A stretch of 64,000 nt of DNA from Pseudohongiella sp. (GTDB lineage Bacteria; Pseudomonadota; Gammaproteobacteria; Pseudomonadales; Pseudohongiellaceae). The stretch spans positions 1 through 64,000 of the forward strand of contig JAUYSM010000061.1 in the NCBI GenBank assembly GCA_030696315.1, written 5' to 3'. This document shows, in pieces, positions 28,901 to 41,643 of this stretch (within the stretch, counting starts at the first letter, position 1; each line of letters opens with the position of its first letter). The notes below the pieces were generated by a model. That model was given only the letters and a program-made list of their open reading frames with translations. It did no database searches and was not told the origin of the DNA. A program made the translations under genes and the position numbers.

Positions 28901-29540
28901 TGATGAGTTTTTGCCAGAGCTTAGGCAAATGACCCGCGACCGCCTGGCGAATCTGAAAGCGGATCGCGAAACCCAGGTGTTGGCTGGGCTGCTGGTGGCC
29001 ACCCGCACCATGCGCAGCAAACGTGGCGACAATATTGCGTTTATCACGCTGGATGATCGCAGTGCACGGCTGGAGATATCGCTGTTTGCCAAAGAGTACG
29101 AGCGTTTCAGGGAGTTGCTGCAAAAGGACGCTATCCTGGTGGTGGATTGCCAGGTGTCCATGGATGATTTCAGTGGCACACTGAAAGGACGCGCGCGTGA
29201 GGTGATGACGCTGACGCAGGCGCGCCTGCGTTATGCCAGCGCGGTGCAGCTGGATTTGAAATCTGTCACTCTGGGCAAGGACTTCAGTCAACATCTGGCC
29301 AAGGTATTAGGGCCTTATCGGGTGGATCCGGCGGTCGCTAATCCACAAGTCCAGGCTGTACAAGACGATGCTCAGCCAGCGCCGCCGGTAGCTTGCCCGG
29401 TCCGTATTTGTTATCGACGACCTGATATCACCGGCTGGATTACCCTCGGTGAGCAGTGGCAGGTAAAGCCGGATCAAGCGCTGATTCATGATCTGAAGCA
29501 GCTTTTTGGGCAACAGGCTGTCAGCATCGCTTACCGCTGA
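25938..29540 (+). CDS. dnaE: DNA polymerase III alpha subunit
   Basis: Replicative polymerase, 1200 aa (E. coli 1160). N-terminal PHP domain (FVHLNVHTEFSIVDG), catalytic palm with PDFDVDFCMEGRD, beta-clamp and OB regions toward the C-terminus (VLAGLLVATRTMRSKRG). AGGAAA precedes the ATG. The C-terminal 100 residues after the OB fold are less conserved. Confidence 0.98.
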   Translation: MSLAPGQFVHLNVHTEFSIVDGLVRVEELIKTVRALDMPAVAVTDHANLFAMIKFYSEALSKGIKPICGCDVLIENPEHTDRPHAITLLVKNLEGYRNLTRLISMSYTDKVGLGAPTLRRRWLEQHADGLIVLSGGMQGDVGRALVEGDRPTALRTLAWWMNLFPDSFYLSIARCGRPGEEAYIQAAVMLSSDTDCPLVAVNDVRFIAASDFEAHEVRVCIHDRRTLDDPRRPRHYTEQQYLRSTDEMIALFEDVPEAIENSVQIAMRCSLSLELGKPYLPNYPVPAGMTMDEFFREISLQGLKRRLPRIISESHGLPTPIDSSRVEEYADFCKPYFERLDFELNVIIQMGFPGYFLIVMEFIQWAKNNDIPVGPGRGSGAGSIVAYALGITDLDPLRYDLLFERFLNPERVSMPDFDVDFCMEGRDRVIQHVAELYGKEAVSQIITFGTMAAKAVVRDVARVQGKSYGLADKLSKLIPFEPGITLEKAMEDEPALKEFIDSDEDAQEIMEMALKLEGITRNVGKHAGGVVIAPTRLTDFSPLYCDENGDGLVTQFDKNDVETAGLVKFDFLGLRTLTIIDWAVKMINRQEPAHRDKPLDITMIPLDDVRVYELLQRGETTAVFQLESRGMKDLIRRLLPSCFEDIVALVALFRPGPLQSGMVDDFINRKHGRAEISYPHPDLAPVLGNTYGVILYQEQVMQIAQVLASYSLGGADMLRRAMGKKKPEEMAKQRGFFVDGASGRGLSEELSGSIFDLMEKFAGYGFNKSHSAAYALVSYQTAWLKKHYPAYFMAAVMSADMQNTDKVVTLVEECREMKLPLIVPDVNVGAFNFTVNTKGQIVYGLGAIKGLGEGPINAIIKARDSGGDFTSLLDFCRRVDLRTVNKRALEALIKAGALDNLYQSDTDTTRAWLMSSLADTVQAAEQSSRNLESGVQDLFGDIAPVPETVSASGPDDGPGNQTVKPWSQQHRLREEKETLGLYLSGHPIDEFLPELRQMTRDRLANLKADRETQVLAGLLVATRTMRSKRGDNIAFITLDDRSARLEISLFAKEYERFRELLQKDAILVVDCQVSMDDFSGTLKGRAREVMTLTQARLRYASAVQLDLKSVTLGKDFSQHLAKVLGPYRVDPAVANPQVQAVQDDAQPAPPVACPVRICYRRPDITGWITLGEQWQVKPDQALIHDLKQLFGQQAVSIAYR

Positions 29541-29598
29541 GCGATGTTATTTGTTATGATTGGGCCTCGTCGGATCGATACAGGCATACCACAACATT

Positions 29599-30552
29599 AT
29601 GAATCCCAATTATCTCGATTTTGAGCAACCGATTGCGGACCTGGAAGTAAAGATCAACGAGTTGCGTCTGGTCAGTGACGACAACGAGTTGAATATCGGT
29701 GAAGAGATTCAAAAGCTTCAGGAAAAGAGCAAAAAACTCACCGAAAAAATTTATGGCAACTTGTCATCCTGGCAGATTTCCCAGGTCGCGCGTCATCCGC
29801 TGCGTCCTTATACGCTGGATTACATTCAACACATCTTTACCGATTTTGATGAATTGCACGGCGATCGTCTGTTTGCTGACGATATGGCCTTGATTGGTGG
29901 CATTGCCCGACTTGAGGGCAAACCCGTGATGGTGATTGGCCATCAGAAAGGCCGTGGCACCAAAGAAAAAGTACGCCATAATTTTGGTATGCCGCGCCCG
30001 GAAGGTTATCGAAAGGCGCGCCGTCTGATCGAACTGGCCGAGCGCTTCCAGTTGCCGGTCTTGAGTTTTATTGATACTCCGGGTGCTTACCCCGGCATCG
30101 ACGCGGAAGAGCGTGGCATCAATGAAGCCATTGCCGAAAACATGGCGATGATGTCGCGTGTGCGTACGCCATTGATTGCAACGGTGACCGGGGAAGCCAA
30201 CTCCGGTGGCGCGATTGCAATTGGTATCGCTGATCATTTGAACATGCTGCAATATTCCACCTATACCGTTATTACCCCGGAAGGCTGCGCCACCATTTTG
30301 TGGAAGTCTGCAGAGCATGCTGCGGATGCCGCCGAAGCCATGGGTGTAACCTCAAAACGCCTGGAGGAGTTGGGGATTGTGGACACCACCATTCCCGAGC
30401 CATTGGGCGGTGCACATCGAGACATCAAAGCAGTGGCAGCCAACATTAAATCCGCCTTGGTGGATCAGGTTGAGCGCTTGCAGAACATGGATATCGATAG
30501 CCTGGTTGATCGTCGGTACCGACGACTGATGAGTTACGGCATCAGCCGCTGA
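29599..30552 (+). CDS. accA: Acetyl-CoA carboxylase carboxyltransferase subunit alpha
   Basis: 317 aa. With AccD forms the carboxyltransferase that makes malonyl-CoA. [45 protein letters not shown] and [13 protein letters not shown] are family blocks. The track start at 29560 adds 13 codons; ATG 29599 matches the conserved N-terminus. Usual neighbour of dnaE. Confidence 0.98.
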   Translation: MNPNYLDFEQPIADLEVKINELRLVSDDNELNIGEEIQKLQEKSKKLTEKIYGNLSSWQISQVARHPLRPYTLDYIQHIFTDFDELHGDRLFADDMALIGGIARLEGKPVMVIGHQKGRGTKEKVRHNFGMPRPEGYRKARRLIELAERFQLPVLSFIDTPGAYPGIDAEERGINEAIAENMAMMSRVRTPLIATVTGEANSGGAIAIGIADHLNMLQYSTYTVITPEGCATILWKSAEHAADAAEAMGVTSKRLEELGIVDTTIPEPLGGAHRDIKAVAANIKSALVDQVERLQNMDIDSLVDRRYRRLMSYGISR

Positions 30553-30600
30553 GTCGACGAACGGGCAAATTTCCAGGGGTTTCAGTCAGGGGTTTTCAGC

Positions 30601-32031
30601 ATGTCAGACAAGCATCTGGCGGGCACGGCCCCGGCATTGCTCCATTCTTTAAAACAGCTGCATGAACACTTCCCGCACAGTCGGCGTCTGGTCATTGCCC
30701 TCAGTGGCGGGCTTGACTCCATGGTGTTGCTGGATGTGTGTTGTGAGTTGCAGCCTGAATGGATCAGCCAGTTTCCGGGCGGCGTACGCGCTATTCATGT
30801 CCATCATGGTTTGAGTGTTAATGCAGACAGCTGGCTGGCTTTTTGTGAACAGCAATGTGCTAAGCGCGCCATCCGCTTGAGCAGCGTAAAAGCAGGTGCT
30901 TTTGTCAGGGCGTTTTGTGCGGCTGGCGACAGTATTGAGGAGGCCGCTCGGCGCGCGCGCTATCAGAGTTTTGAACGCGAGCTGGCCGACGATGAAGTGC
31001 TGCTGACCGCACACCACAAAAACGATCAGGCCGAAACCGTGTTGCTGAATCTGCTACGTGGCAGTGGCGCTCGCGGTCTGTCAGGCATGCCAGTGGGCAG
31101 GGCGCTGGGACAGGGGCAGTTATGGCGTCCATTGCTGCAGCAAAGCAGGGCTGAGCTTGAGGCCTACGCCCTGAGTCGGGCGCTGCCATATATTGAAGAT
31201 GAAAGTAACAGCGATGTCCGATTGAGTCGTAATTTTCTGCGCCATCAGGTGCTGCCATTACTGGCGTCACACTGGCCTTCGGTGCAGGAGACCTTGCTGC
31301 GAACGGCGGCACTGCAGGCGGATAATGATCAGTTATTGTCGCAGTTAGCCGGGCAGTATCTGAGTCAGCATCATGATGTGGAAGAAAACACGCTGAACAT
31401 TGCCGGCTTGTTGTCAGCAGCACCTGCCATGCAGCGCCTGGTGCTCAGGCATTGGTTACACAACGCCAGTTGCACACAAGAGTCTGCCGGGCAGTGGCCG
31501 GAGTGGCAAAGTGTACAAACACTGATCGATGAGGTGATGTTGGCCTCAGCAGATGCTGAACCACTGTTGCAGTGGCAGGGGCGCGAGATCCGCCGGTTTC
31601 GTGATCGGCTTTATATAATGTGGCCGGCTGAGCCTTTACCGCCGGCTCCGATTGATGGTTTTTTATGGCGACAGACGCCTGATGGTCGTTTGCCGGTGAT
31701 GGTATTGCCTGGCAACAATGGCAGTTTACGTCTGCTGCAGAGTAAAAATGGCGGCATGATTTTCCCGGAAGGTGAGTGCCGTGTGCGATACCGTGGTGCG
31801 GACGGGCTGGAGTGCGCGTTGGCAGGGCGACCGCGCCGGGCACTCAAAAAAATTTTGCAGGAATCAGATGTGCCGCCGTGGGTGCGTTCACGAACGCCAT
31901 TGATTTTTATTGATAATCAGCTGGCATGGATTGCCGGTGTGGGTGTTTGTGAAGGATTTCAAATCAATAACGGCGGTAATGGCTGGGCAGTCAACTGGCA
32001 GATGCCAGTGTACGAGGCGCCGGAACACTGA
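30601..32031 (+). CDS. tilS: tRNA(Ile)-lysidine synthetase
   Basis: 476-aa ATP-pyrophosphatase that converts C34 of tRNA-Ile(CAU) to lysidine so it reads AUA. PP-loop LVIALSGGLDSMVLLD near the N-terminus, HHGLSVNADSWLAFC and HHKNDQAETVLLNLLRGSG are diagnostic; the C-terminal TilS domain includes RPRRALKKILQE. It is the intact PP-loop relative of the broken ttcA at 57.6 kb. Confidence 0.96.
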   Translation: MSDKHLAGTAPALLHSLKQLHEHFPHSRRLVIALSGGLDSMVLLDVCCELQPEWISQFPGGVRAIHVHHGLSVNADSWLAFCEQQCAKRAIRLSSVKAGAFVRAFCAAGDSIEEAARRARYQSFERELADDEVLLTAHHKNDQAETVLLNLLRGSGARGLSGMPVGRALGQGQLWRPLLQQSRAELEAYALSRALPYIEDESNSDVRLSRNFLRHQVLPLLASHWPSVQETLLRTAALQADNDQLLSQLAGQYLSQHHDVEENTLNIAGLLSAAPAMQRLVLRHWLHNASCTQESAGQWPEWQSVQTLIDEVMLASADAEPLLQWQGREIRRFRDRLYIMWPAEPLPPAPIDGFLWRQTPDGRLPVMVLPGNNGSLRLLQSKNGGMIFPEGECRVRYRGADGLECALAGRPRRALKKILQESDVPPWVRSRTPLIFIDNQLAWIAGVGVCEGFQINNGGNGWAVNWQMPVYEAPEH

Positions 32032-32104
32032 GCGTGCGGCCAGAGATGTTCGAGTATTGAAGCTCGACTAAAACAGACAATGGAACACAGACCGGACACA
32101 AAGA

Positions 32105-32121
32105 CCGGAACATGTTCCCGG
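32105..32121 (+). promoter_or_regulatory. Palindrome upstream of pyrG
   Basis: ggaacatgttcc, a perfect 12-bp palindrome within ccggaacatgttcccgg, preceded by a second accgga motif. It lies about 75 bases before the pyrG ATG. It could be an operator or part of a tilS 3' hairpin; no regulator can be named. Confidence 0.35.
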
Positions 32122-32156
32122 ATAATTAATTTGTTCATGCGTGGGGCTTCTGGTAA

Positions 32157-34723
<2,567 letters not shown>

Positions 34724-34730
34724 AAACTGA

Positions 34731-36041
<1,311 letters not shown>

Positions 36042-36094
36042 TCAATTAACGGGGTAGAAACACCCTTGATGTGCAAAGAGGCAACACAGACAAG

Positions 36095-36364
36095 ATGAAA
36101 GCACTGCTGGCAGGATTGGTCGTTGTGCTATTACTTCTACAGTGGCGACTCTGGGCCGGCGAGGGTGGCGTGTCGGAGTTACGCCAGCTGGAACAGCAGC
36201 TGGCGGCTCAACAGGCTGAAAATGAGGCGCTGCGTTTGCGCAATCAGATGCTTGAAAACGAAGTGCTGGATTTGAAGACCGGCCTCGATGCGATTGAAGA
36301 ACGTGCACGTTCAGATCTGGGTATGACCCGGGAAGATGAAATTTTCTACAGAGTGATTGAATAG
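36095..36364 (+). CDS. ftsB: Cell division protein FtsB
   Basis: 89-aa single-pass septum protein that joins FtsL and FtsQ. One N-terminal membrane helix (residues 3-18, LLAGLVVVLLLLQ) then a periplasmic coiled coil (LRQLEQQLAAQQAENEALRLRNQML) and the RARSDLGM-type end. Start taken at MKALLAG. The stop overlaps the ispD start by one base. Confidence 0.94.
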   Translation: MKALLAGLVVVLLLLQWRLWAGEGGVSELRQLEQQLAAQQAENEALRLRNQMLENEVLDLKTGLDAIEERARSDLGMTREDEIFYRVIE

Positions 36365-37116
36365 TGCTCTACGCAATCATTCCGGCAGCCGGTATTGGCA
36401 GCCGTATGCGCTCCAGTGTTCCCAAACAATATTTGCCTTTGTGTGGCAGCACAGTGCTGCTGCATTCCATTCGGGCCCTGCTGGCATTGCCCGATGTTGC
36501 TCGATTGGTGATCGCTTTGAATCCGGTAGATCCATGGTGGCCACAAACCCGCGGTGAGTTATCCGACCGTGAATTGCAGCGTATTGTGACCTGTGAAGGC
36601 GGCGCCGAACGTTGGCAGTCAGTGCAGGCGGCCTTGCAGTTGATCAGTCAACAATCACAACAAAATGACTGGGTGCTGGTACATGATGCTGTGCGCCCCT
36701 GCGTGCGAGAACAGGATTTACGTGCCTTGCTGGATTATTGTGGCGCAGCGGGTGCATCGACGTCCGGTGCCTTATTGGCGACACCGGTGTCCGATACACT
36801 CAAGCGTGCCGCTGTTGATGGCAGCGTACAGGACACTGTGGATCGCAGCCAGTTGTGGGCGGCCTGTACACCCCAGATGTTCAGGGTAGGGGAGTTGCTG
36901 GCCGCCCTGAATCAGTGTGCTCAGTCAGGCATCACGGTGACAGATGAGTCTTCCGCCATCGAAAGTGCTGGTGGTGCTGGTGGTGCTGGTGGAAAAGTTC
37001 AGCTGATTCCCTGTCATAAAGATAATATTAAAATTACCTACCCCGAAGACTTGCAGCTGGCTGAATGGATTCTGCAAGCCCGTCTGCCTTCATCCGTTTT
37101 TTCCGCTGGAGCATAA
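36364..37116 (+). CDS. ispD: 2-C-methyl-D-erythritol 4-phosphate cytidylyltransferase
   Basis: 250 aa, MEP pathway step 3 (MEP + CTP to CDP-ME). N-terminal PAAGIGSRM and [16 protein letters not shown], and [15 protein letters not shown] at the end. GTG start overlapping ftsB TAG. A three-unit 9-bp tandem repeat codes for AGGAGGAGG between ESA and KVQLI, an insertion in a loop before the conserved C-terminal block. Confidence 0.96.
   Translation: MLYAIIPAAGIGSRMRSSVPKQYLPLCGSTVLLHSIRALLALPDVARLVIALNPVDPWWPQTRGELSDRELQRIVTCEGGAERWQSVQAALQLISQQSQQNDWVLVHDAVRPCVREQDLRALLDYCGAAGASTSGALLATPVSDTLKRAAVDGSVQDTVDRSQLWAACTPQMFRVGELLAALNQCAQSGITVTDESSAIESAGGAGGAGGKVQLIPCHKDNIKITYPEDLQLAEWILQARLPSSVFSAGA
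36965..36991 (+). repeat. Tandem repeat (gtgctggtg) x3 inside ispD
   Basis: Three exact copies of a 9-bp unit, in frame, coding for a Gly/Ala stretch. Such repeats can change in copy number by slippage without shifting the frame. Confidence 0.9.
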
Positions 37117-37123
37117 CAACAGT

Positions 37124-37609
37124 ATGCAACTTCGTATTGGCCATGGTTATGATGCTCACCGATTTGCCGAACCCTCGGATAATCGCCCCTTGATACTCGG
37201 TGGTATTGAAGTGCCCCATGACCGGGGCTTATTGGCACATTCAGATGGTGATGCGCTGATTCATGCCTTGTGTGATGCCTTGCTGGGCGCGTTGGCACTG
37301 GGTGATATTGGACGCCATTTTCCGGATACCGATCAGGCCTACAAAAATGCCGACAGTGCAAATTTGTTAGTACATGTGATGGGCCTGATCAAGGCGCAGG
37401 GCTGGTCGGTGGTGAATGCCGATATGACAATACTGGCGCAGTCTCCTAAAATGGCGCCACATATCAATAAAATGCGCGCTCGTCTTGCAGAATTGCTGGA
37501 GGTTGATATGGGCGCTGTGAACGTCAAAGCATCCACCACAGAGGGCATGGGATTTGTGGGGCGCAAAGAAGGTTTGGAAACACATGCTGTGGTTTTACTA
37601 AGCCAGTGA
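37124..37609 (+). CDS. ispF: 2-C-methyl-D-erythritol 2,4-cyclodiphosphate synthase
   Basis: 161 aa, trimeric MEP-pathway enzyme. Metal and substrate residues in [10 protein letters not shown] and [24 protein letters not shown]-terminal [19 protein letters not shown]. Seven bases after ispD, overlapping truD. Confidence 0.97.
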   Translation: MQLRIGHGYDAHRFAEPSDNRPLILGGIEVPHDRGLLAHSDGDALIHALCDALLGALALGDIGRHFPDTDQAYKNADSANLLVHVMGLIKAQGWSVVNADMTILAQSPKMAPHINKMRARLAELLEVDMGAVNVKASTTEGMGFVGRKEGLETHAVVLLSQ

Positions 37610-38667
37610 ACCTCACCCGAACCCGGCCAGTGCTATTGCATGCGACTTTCAAACTGCAGCCGCAAGACTTTATGGTTGATGAACATCTTGGTTTTGAGTG
37701 CTCTGGTGATGGCGAGCACGTCTGGGTGTTGATCCGCAAAACTGGCATCAATACCGTGGAAGCTGCGCAACGACTGGCACGTGCGGCCGGAATCAGCCTT
37801 AAAGATGTCAGTTGGTCAGGATTAAAAGATCGTCACGGTGTGTGCCGGCAATGGCTGAGTCTGCACATGCCCGGCCGAGCGACACCGGATTTTGCATCGG
37901 TGCTGTCGGACGAGCTACACATCGAGCAATTAGAGCGCAATAGTCGCAAGTTGCGCCGGGGCAGCCATCGTAGCAATGCCTTTGTGATCCGACTGCGACA
38001 TCTCACACCACTGTCAGACACGGTTGATTTGGCCCTGGCACTCACCGCGCTGGAGTCCGCGCTGGCGCAGATCCAACAGCAAGGTGTGCCCAATTATTTT
38101 GGTGAACAGCGCTTTGGTTTTGACAATATCAACAAAGCACAAGCGTGGTTCAGCCGTCAGTATCGTCCTCAGAACACCACCGAGCGCGGGCTGTTGTTAT
38201 CCGCTGCGCGCGCTGCAATTTTTAATGCGGTGTTGAGCGAGCGCGTCGGTGCTGGCACCTGGAATCAATACCTTGAAGGCGATGTCATGAACCTCGCCGG
38301 CAGTGCCAGTGTGTTTGTGCCCGATGCAGATGATGAACACATTGCGCAGCGCATCGCGATCATGGACATTCATCCTACCGGCCCGATGTGGGGGCGTTCG
38401 ACAGCGCGCTCGCCATGCCCACAAGCGGCCTGTGCTGAATTGGAACAAGGTGTCGCCGAAGGTTTTGCTGGTCTGACCAAGGGACTCGTGCAACATCAGG
38501 TCGAAGCCAGTCGGCGCAGTTTGCGTTTGCCGGTTCAGGCATTACACTATCGACTTTTAGAAAACCAATCCCCAACGGGGCCTGATCTGGAGTTGTCTTT
38601 TGAACTGCCCTCGGGCAGTTACGCAACTGCCGTTCTGCATGATCTGATTGAGTACCAAAGCCTGTGA
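37606..38667 (+). CDS. truD: tRNA pseudouridine(13) synthase
   Basis: 353 aa. Makes pseudouridine 13 in tRNA-Glu. Catalytic aspartate in [21 protein letters not shown] and the [13 protein letters not shown] end fit the family. GTG start overlapping the ispF stop (GTGA). Usual ispF-truD linkage. Confidence 0.95.
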   Translation: MNLTRTRPVLLHATFKLQPQDFMVDEHLGFECSGDGEHVWVLIRKTGINTVEAAQRLARAAGISLKDVSWSGLKDRHGVCRQWLSLHMPGRATPDFASVLSDELHIEQLERNSRKLRRGSHRSNAFVIRLRHLTPLSDTVDLALALTALESALAQIQQQGVPNYFGEQRFGFDNINKAQAWFSRQYRPQNTTERGLLLSAARAAIFNAVLSERVGAGTWNQYLEGDVMNLAGSASVFVPDADDEHIAQRIAIMDIHPTGPMWGRSTARSPCPQAACAELEQGVAEGFAGLTKGLVQHQVEASRRSLRLPVQALHYRLLENQSPTGPDLELSFELPSGSYATAVLHDLIEYQSL

Positions 38668-39350
38668 ATACACCCAATCTTGCCGGCATAGGCATGACCT
38701 CGCAACGCACCCGGGAGCGCATGATTGCGTCATTGCTGGATAAGGGCATCAAAAACTGGGCCGTTCTGGATGTGATGAGAACGATCCCGCGGCATGTGTT
38801 TCTGGATGAGGCGCTGGCCACGCGGGCTTATGAAGATACCGCGTTGCCCATAGGCTTTAATCAGACAATTTCTCAGCCTTATGTGGTAGCGCGCATGACG
38901 GAGGCGGCATTAGGGCCACGTGTGCCTGAGCAAGGCAAGGTACCCAGAGTGTTGGAGATTGGTACCGGCTGCGGTTATCAGACTGCGGTGATTGCGCAGT
39001 TTGCCGAACGGGTCTGGACAGTTGAACGTATTCAGCCATTGCTGGAAAGGGCGCGTAAACATCTGTCGCTGGTCGGGGTGCGCAATGTACGGTTTAAACA
39101 TGATGATGGCAGTCTGGGCTGGGCAGACAATGCACCCTTTGACATCATTATTGCAGCAGCAGCACCTCAACACGTGCCTGCCGAATTGTTAAACCAGCTG
39201 GCGGAGGGCGGTCGCCTGGTCATACCAGTAGGCACAGAGCGCGGCGGTCAAGAACTGCTGCTGATCGAAAGAACCGGCAATGAATTTTCCAGTCGTGTGC
39301 TGGAAGCCGTGAATTTTGTGCCGCTGTACGTAGGGCAGGTGCAGTACTGA
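38664..39350 (+). CDS. pcm: Protein-L-isoaspartate O-methyltransferase
   Basis: 228 aa. Repairs isoaspartyl damage in proteins using SAM. RHVFLDEALATRAYEDTALPIG, SQPYVVARMTEAL-type block and SAM-binding EIGTGCGYQTAVIAQ are diagnostic. GTG start overlaps truD TGA. surE, which usually lies between truD and pcm, is absent here. Confidence 0.95.
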   Translation: MNTPNLAGIGMTSQRTRERMIASLLDKGIKNWAVLDVMRTIPRHVFLDEALATRAYEDTALPIGFNQTISQPYVVARMTEAALGPRVPEQGKVPRVLEIGTGCGYQTAVIAQFAERVWTVERIQPLLERARKHLSLVGVRNVRFKHDDGSLGWADNAPFDIIIAAAAPQHVPAELLNQLAEGGRLVIPVGTERGGQELLLIERTGNEFSSRVLEAVNFVPLYVGQVQY

Positions 39351-40255
39351 TGAATGTCAGGGACAGGATTATTTTGTTTTTGAAAGGGATGGCAATTGGC
39401 ATTGCCGATTCCGTGCCGGGCGTCTCTGGTGGCACCATTGCGGTGATCAGTGGTATCTATGAGCAACTGTTAAGTGCGCTGCGCAGTTGCAATCCGATGG
39501 CATTAAAAGTCTTGTACCAGCATGGATTCAAGGCATTCTGGCACAGCATCAATGGTAGTTTTTTGTTAACACTGGGGCTGGGAATTCTGGGCAGTCTGGT
39601 GTTGATGGCCAATACAGTGCTTTACTTGCTGGCCAATCATTTTATGTTGGTGATGGCGTTTTTTCTGGGTCTGGTGCTGGCGTCCTGCGTGTTGTTGTAC
39701 CGTGAAATGGGTGCCATCAGCGTGGTCAAAACCTTGTTATTCCTGCTCGGGTTCACGCTGACCGCGCTGACGGCAGTGATTAATCCGGCAGCAGGTAGTA
39801 CCTCACTGCTTTACCTGTTTTTCTGCGGCGCGATTGCCATCTGTGCCATGATTCTGCCCGGTATTTCCGGTGCTTTTATTCTGATTCTGTTGGGCGTCTA
39901 TGAGTACGTGCTGGACGCGTTGCGCGGTCTGCAACTGGATGTGGTGCTAGTGTTTGCAGCGGGTTGCGCGATTGGCCTGTTGTCGTTTGCGCATGTGCTG
40001 ACCCTGATGTTTTTTTATTATCGCCAGCCAACCTATGCGTTTCTTGTGGGTATGCTGGCGGCGTCGGTCGTCGTCTTGTGGCCCTGGCGATTATCCACAG
40101 AACCCGGTGCTGGTCTGGGCATGATGCCTTGGACATATTCAGAACTGACGGGCAATAGCGCGATGATTCCCTCGGTTCTGGTCTGTGCCTTGACCGGTTT
40201 TGTGGTGATAATGGTATTTGCTGCAACCGTATCGCGATTGACCCGCAACCAATAA
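39350..40255 (+). CDS. DUF368 membrane protein, PopT-type polyprenyl-phosphate transporter
   Basis: 301-aa polytopic protein with about eight membrane segments. KGMAIGIADSVPGVSGGTIAVISGIYE is the DUF368 signature; a second half-copy, ICAMILPGISGAFILILLG, shows the internal duplication. Members of DUF368 have been shown to recycle undecaprenyl phosphate across the inner membrane. This complements uppS upstream. ATG overlaps the pcm TGA, so co-translation is likely. Confidence 0.88.
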   Translation: MNVRDRIILFLKGMAIGIADSVPGVSGGTIAVISGIYEQLLSALRSCNPMALKVLYQHGFKAFWHSINGSFLLTLGLGILGSLVLMANTVLYLLANHFMLVMAFFLGLVLASCVLLYREMGAISVVKTLLFLLGFTLTALTAVINPAAGSTSLLYLFFCGAIAICAMILPGISGAFILILLGVYEYVLDALRGLQLDVVLVFAAGCAIGLLSFAHVLTLMFFYYRQPTYAFLVGMLAASVVVLWPWRLSTEPGAGLGMMPWTYSELTGNSAMIPSVLVCALTGFVVIMVFAATVSRLTRNQ

Positions 40256-40321
40256 GCGTTTGAACGCGGTGAGTTTTGATTCGCCGCGCCAGTCATCCAA
40301 GGTTTTTTGAAGAGGCGTTTA

Positions 40322-41455
40322 ATGAAAAAGTTTGGCGACGACGTTATGTCATCTGATTTTACTGCGAGTCGAACTGTTGTGCGCACTCCCTGGCTGATGG
40401 TGTCTTTGGTATTGGTGCTGGCCAGTTGTGCCAGTGACTATCAGGCGCCATTGGATGATCGCAGCAGCCGACTCGAGCGTGAAGCCCCGCTGATAGTCGT
40501 TGATGGTCAAACTGTACCTGCCACCTCGCGGGCGCCTGTTGTCACTAGCTCTGGTGCAGGCTCTGGCAGCACAACGGCTGCTCCGGCAGCGGTAGGGTCC
40601 GCAGCAACCGTTGTGCGACCCATTGCAACGGGAACTGGCATCAGTAGAGCAAACGTGACGCGATCCCCGGCTGTGAGTGATTCGCCTGCTCCCACCCAAG
40701 CGCCAGCTCAGATTACTGCTCAGTCTGCTCCTGCGCAGTCTGCTCCTGCGCAGTCTACTCCTCCGCAGTCTGCTCCTCCGCAGTCCTCTGGGCCCGCAGG
40801 CGCTGTGCATGTGGTTGCGCAGGGCGATACCCTGTATTCAATCGCCTTTGCACATAATATGGATGTGCGCAGTCTGGCGGTGGCCAACAATCTGGCGACA
40901 CCCTATACCATTTATCCAGGACAACGTCTGAGCCTGAGTGCAAGTGGAGTGTCTGCGTCTGCCATAGATGCTGTGCCGCAAATTCCAGCGGCACCCGCAG
41001 GCGAAACAGCACCAGACACTGGACGCCGACCACAGGCTGCTATTGATGCGCGTCGTACCGGAAGTGTCAATACCCGACAGGTAGAGGGTGTCAGCTGGCA
41101 ATGGCCTGCTGATGGACGCTTGCTCAGCACTTTCTCTGAGACCGGCGCCGCACGCGGTATTGATATCGCTGGTATCAGCGGACAAGCCGTATTCGCCGCA
41201 GCTGACGGCGATGTTGTGTACGCCGGCAGCGGTATTCAGGGCGCCGGTAATCTGGTGATTGTGCGCCACAATGATCGGTATCTCAGTGCCTATATGCACA
41301 ACAGCACCATACTGGTCAGAGAAGGCGATCAAGTCAGAGCGGGTGATAAGATTGCTGAGATGGGTGCCGGTCCCAATGGCCGTGACATGCTGCATTTTGA
41401 AGTGCGTGTTGACGGCAAACCTGTTGATCCGGTGCGATATTTGCCAAATCGGTAA
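40322..41455 (+). CDS. nlpD: NlpD-like lipoprotein, LysM plus degenerate M23 domain
   Basis: 377-aa lipoprotein: hydrophobic segment ending in lipobox LASC, a Pro/Ala/Ser/Gln-rich linker with tandem repeats, a LysM domain (VAQGDTLYSIAFAHNMDV) and a C-terminal M23 (LytM) domain. The first metal histidine is replaced (RGIDIAG) and the HLH motif reads MLHFEV, so it is probably not a peptidase but, like E. coli NlpD, an activator of amidases at division. Directly upstream of rpoS as in relatives. Confidence 0.93.
   Translation: MKKFGDDVMSSDFTASRTVVRTPWLMVSLVLVLASCASDYQAPLDDRSSRLEREAPLIVVDGQTVPATSRAPVVTSSGAGSGSTTAAPAAVGSAATVVRPIATGTGISRANVTRSPAVSDSPAPTQAPAQITAQSAPAQSAPAQSTPPQSAPPQSSGPAGAVHVVAQGDTLYSIAFAHNMDVRSLAVANNLATPYTIYPGQRLSLSASGVSASAIDAVPQIPAAPAGETAPDTGRRPQAAIDARRTGSVNTRQVEGVSWQWPADGRLLSTFSETGAARGIDIAGISGQAVFAAADGDVVYAGSGIQGAGNLVIVRHNDRYLSAYMHNSTILVREGDQVRAGDKIAEMGAGPNGRDMLHFEVRVDGKPVDPVRYLPNR
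40721..40780 (+). repeat. 15-bp tandem repeat, four units, in nlpD
   Basis: cagtctgctcctgcg occurs twice exactly and then twice with one or two changes. It codes for the linker QSAPAQSAPAQSTPPQSAPP between the membrane anchor and LysM. Length variation would change linker reach. Confidence 0.9.
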
Positions 41456-41643
41456 TCTCGCCAGCGACTTGTTCCGATAGTTCGCTCAAAAATTGTGCTG
41501 ATTTTGTGAAAGGCAGCACATTTTTGGAATTTGACCTGCCAGATTCCGCTGCTGGGCTGCTGATTACCGCATTTGTCCTGTGATATTGTCTGATCGTTCT
41601 GTTAAGAACGGCCTATTTTCACTGACAAGGATGATCAGACGAT

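Noticed and set aside
40721-40780. nlpD 15-bp repeats as a CRISPR-like array
   Set aside because: The units are short, adjacent and in frame within a protein linker.
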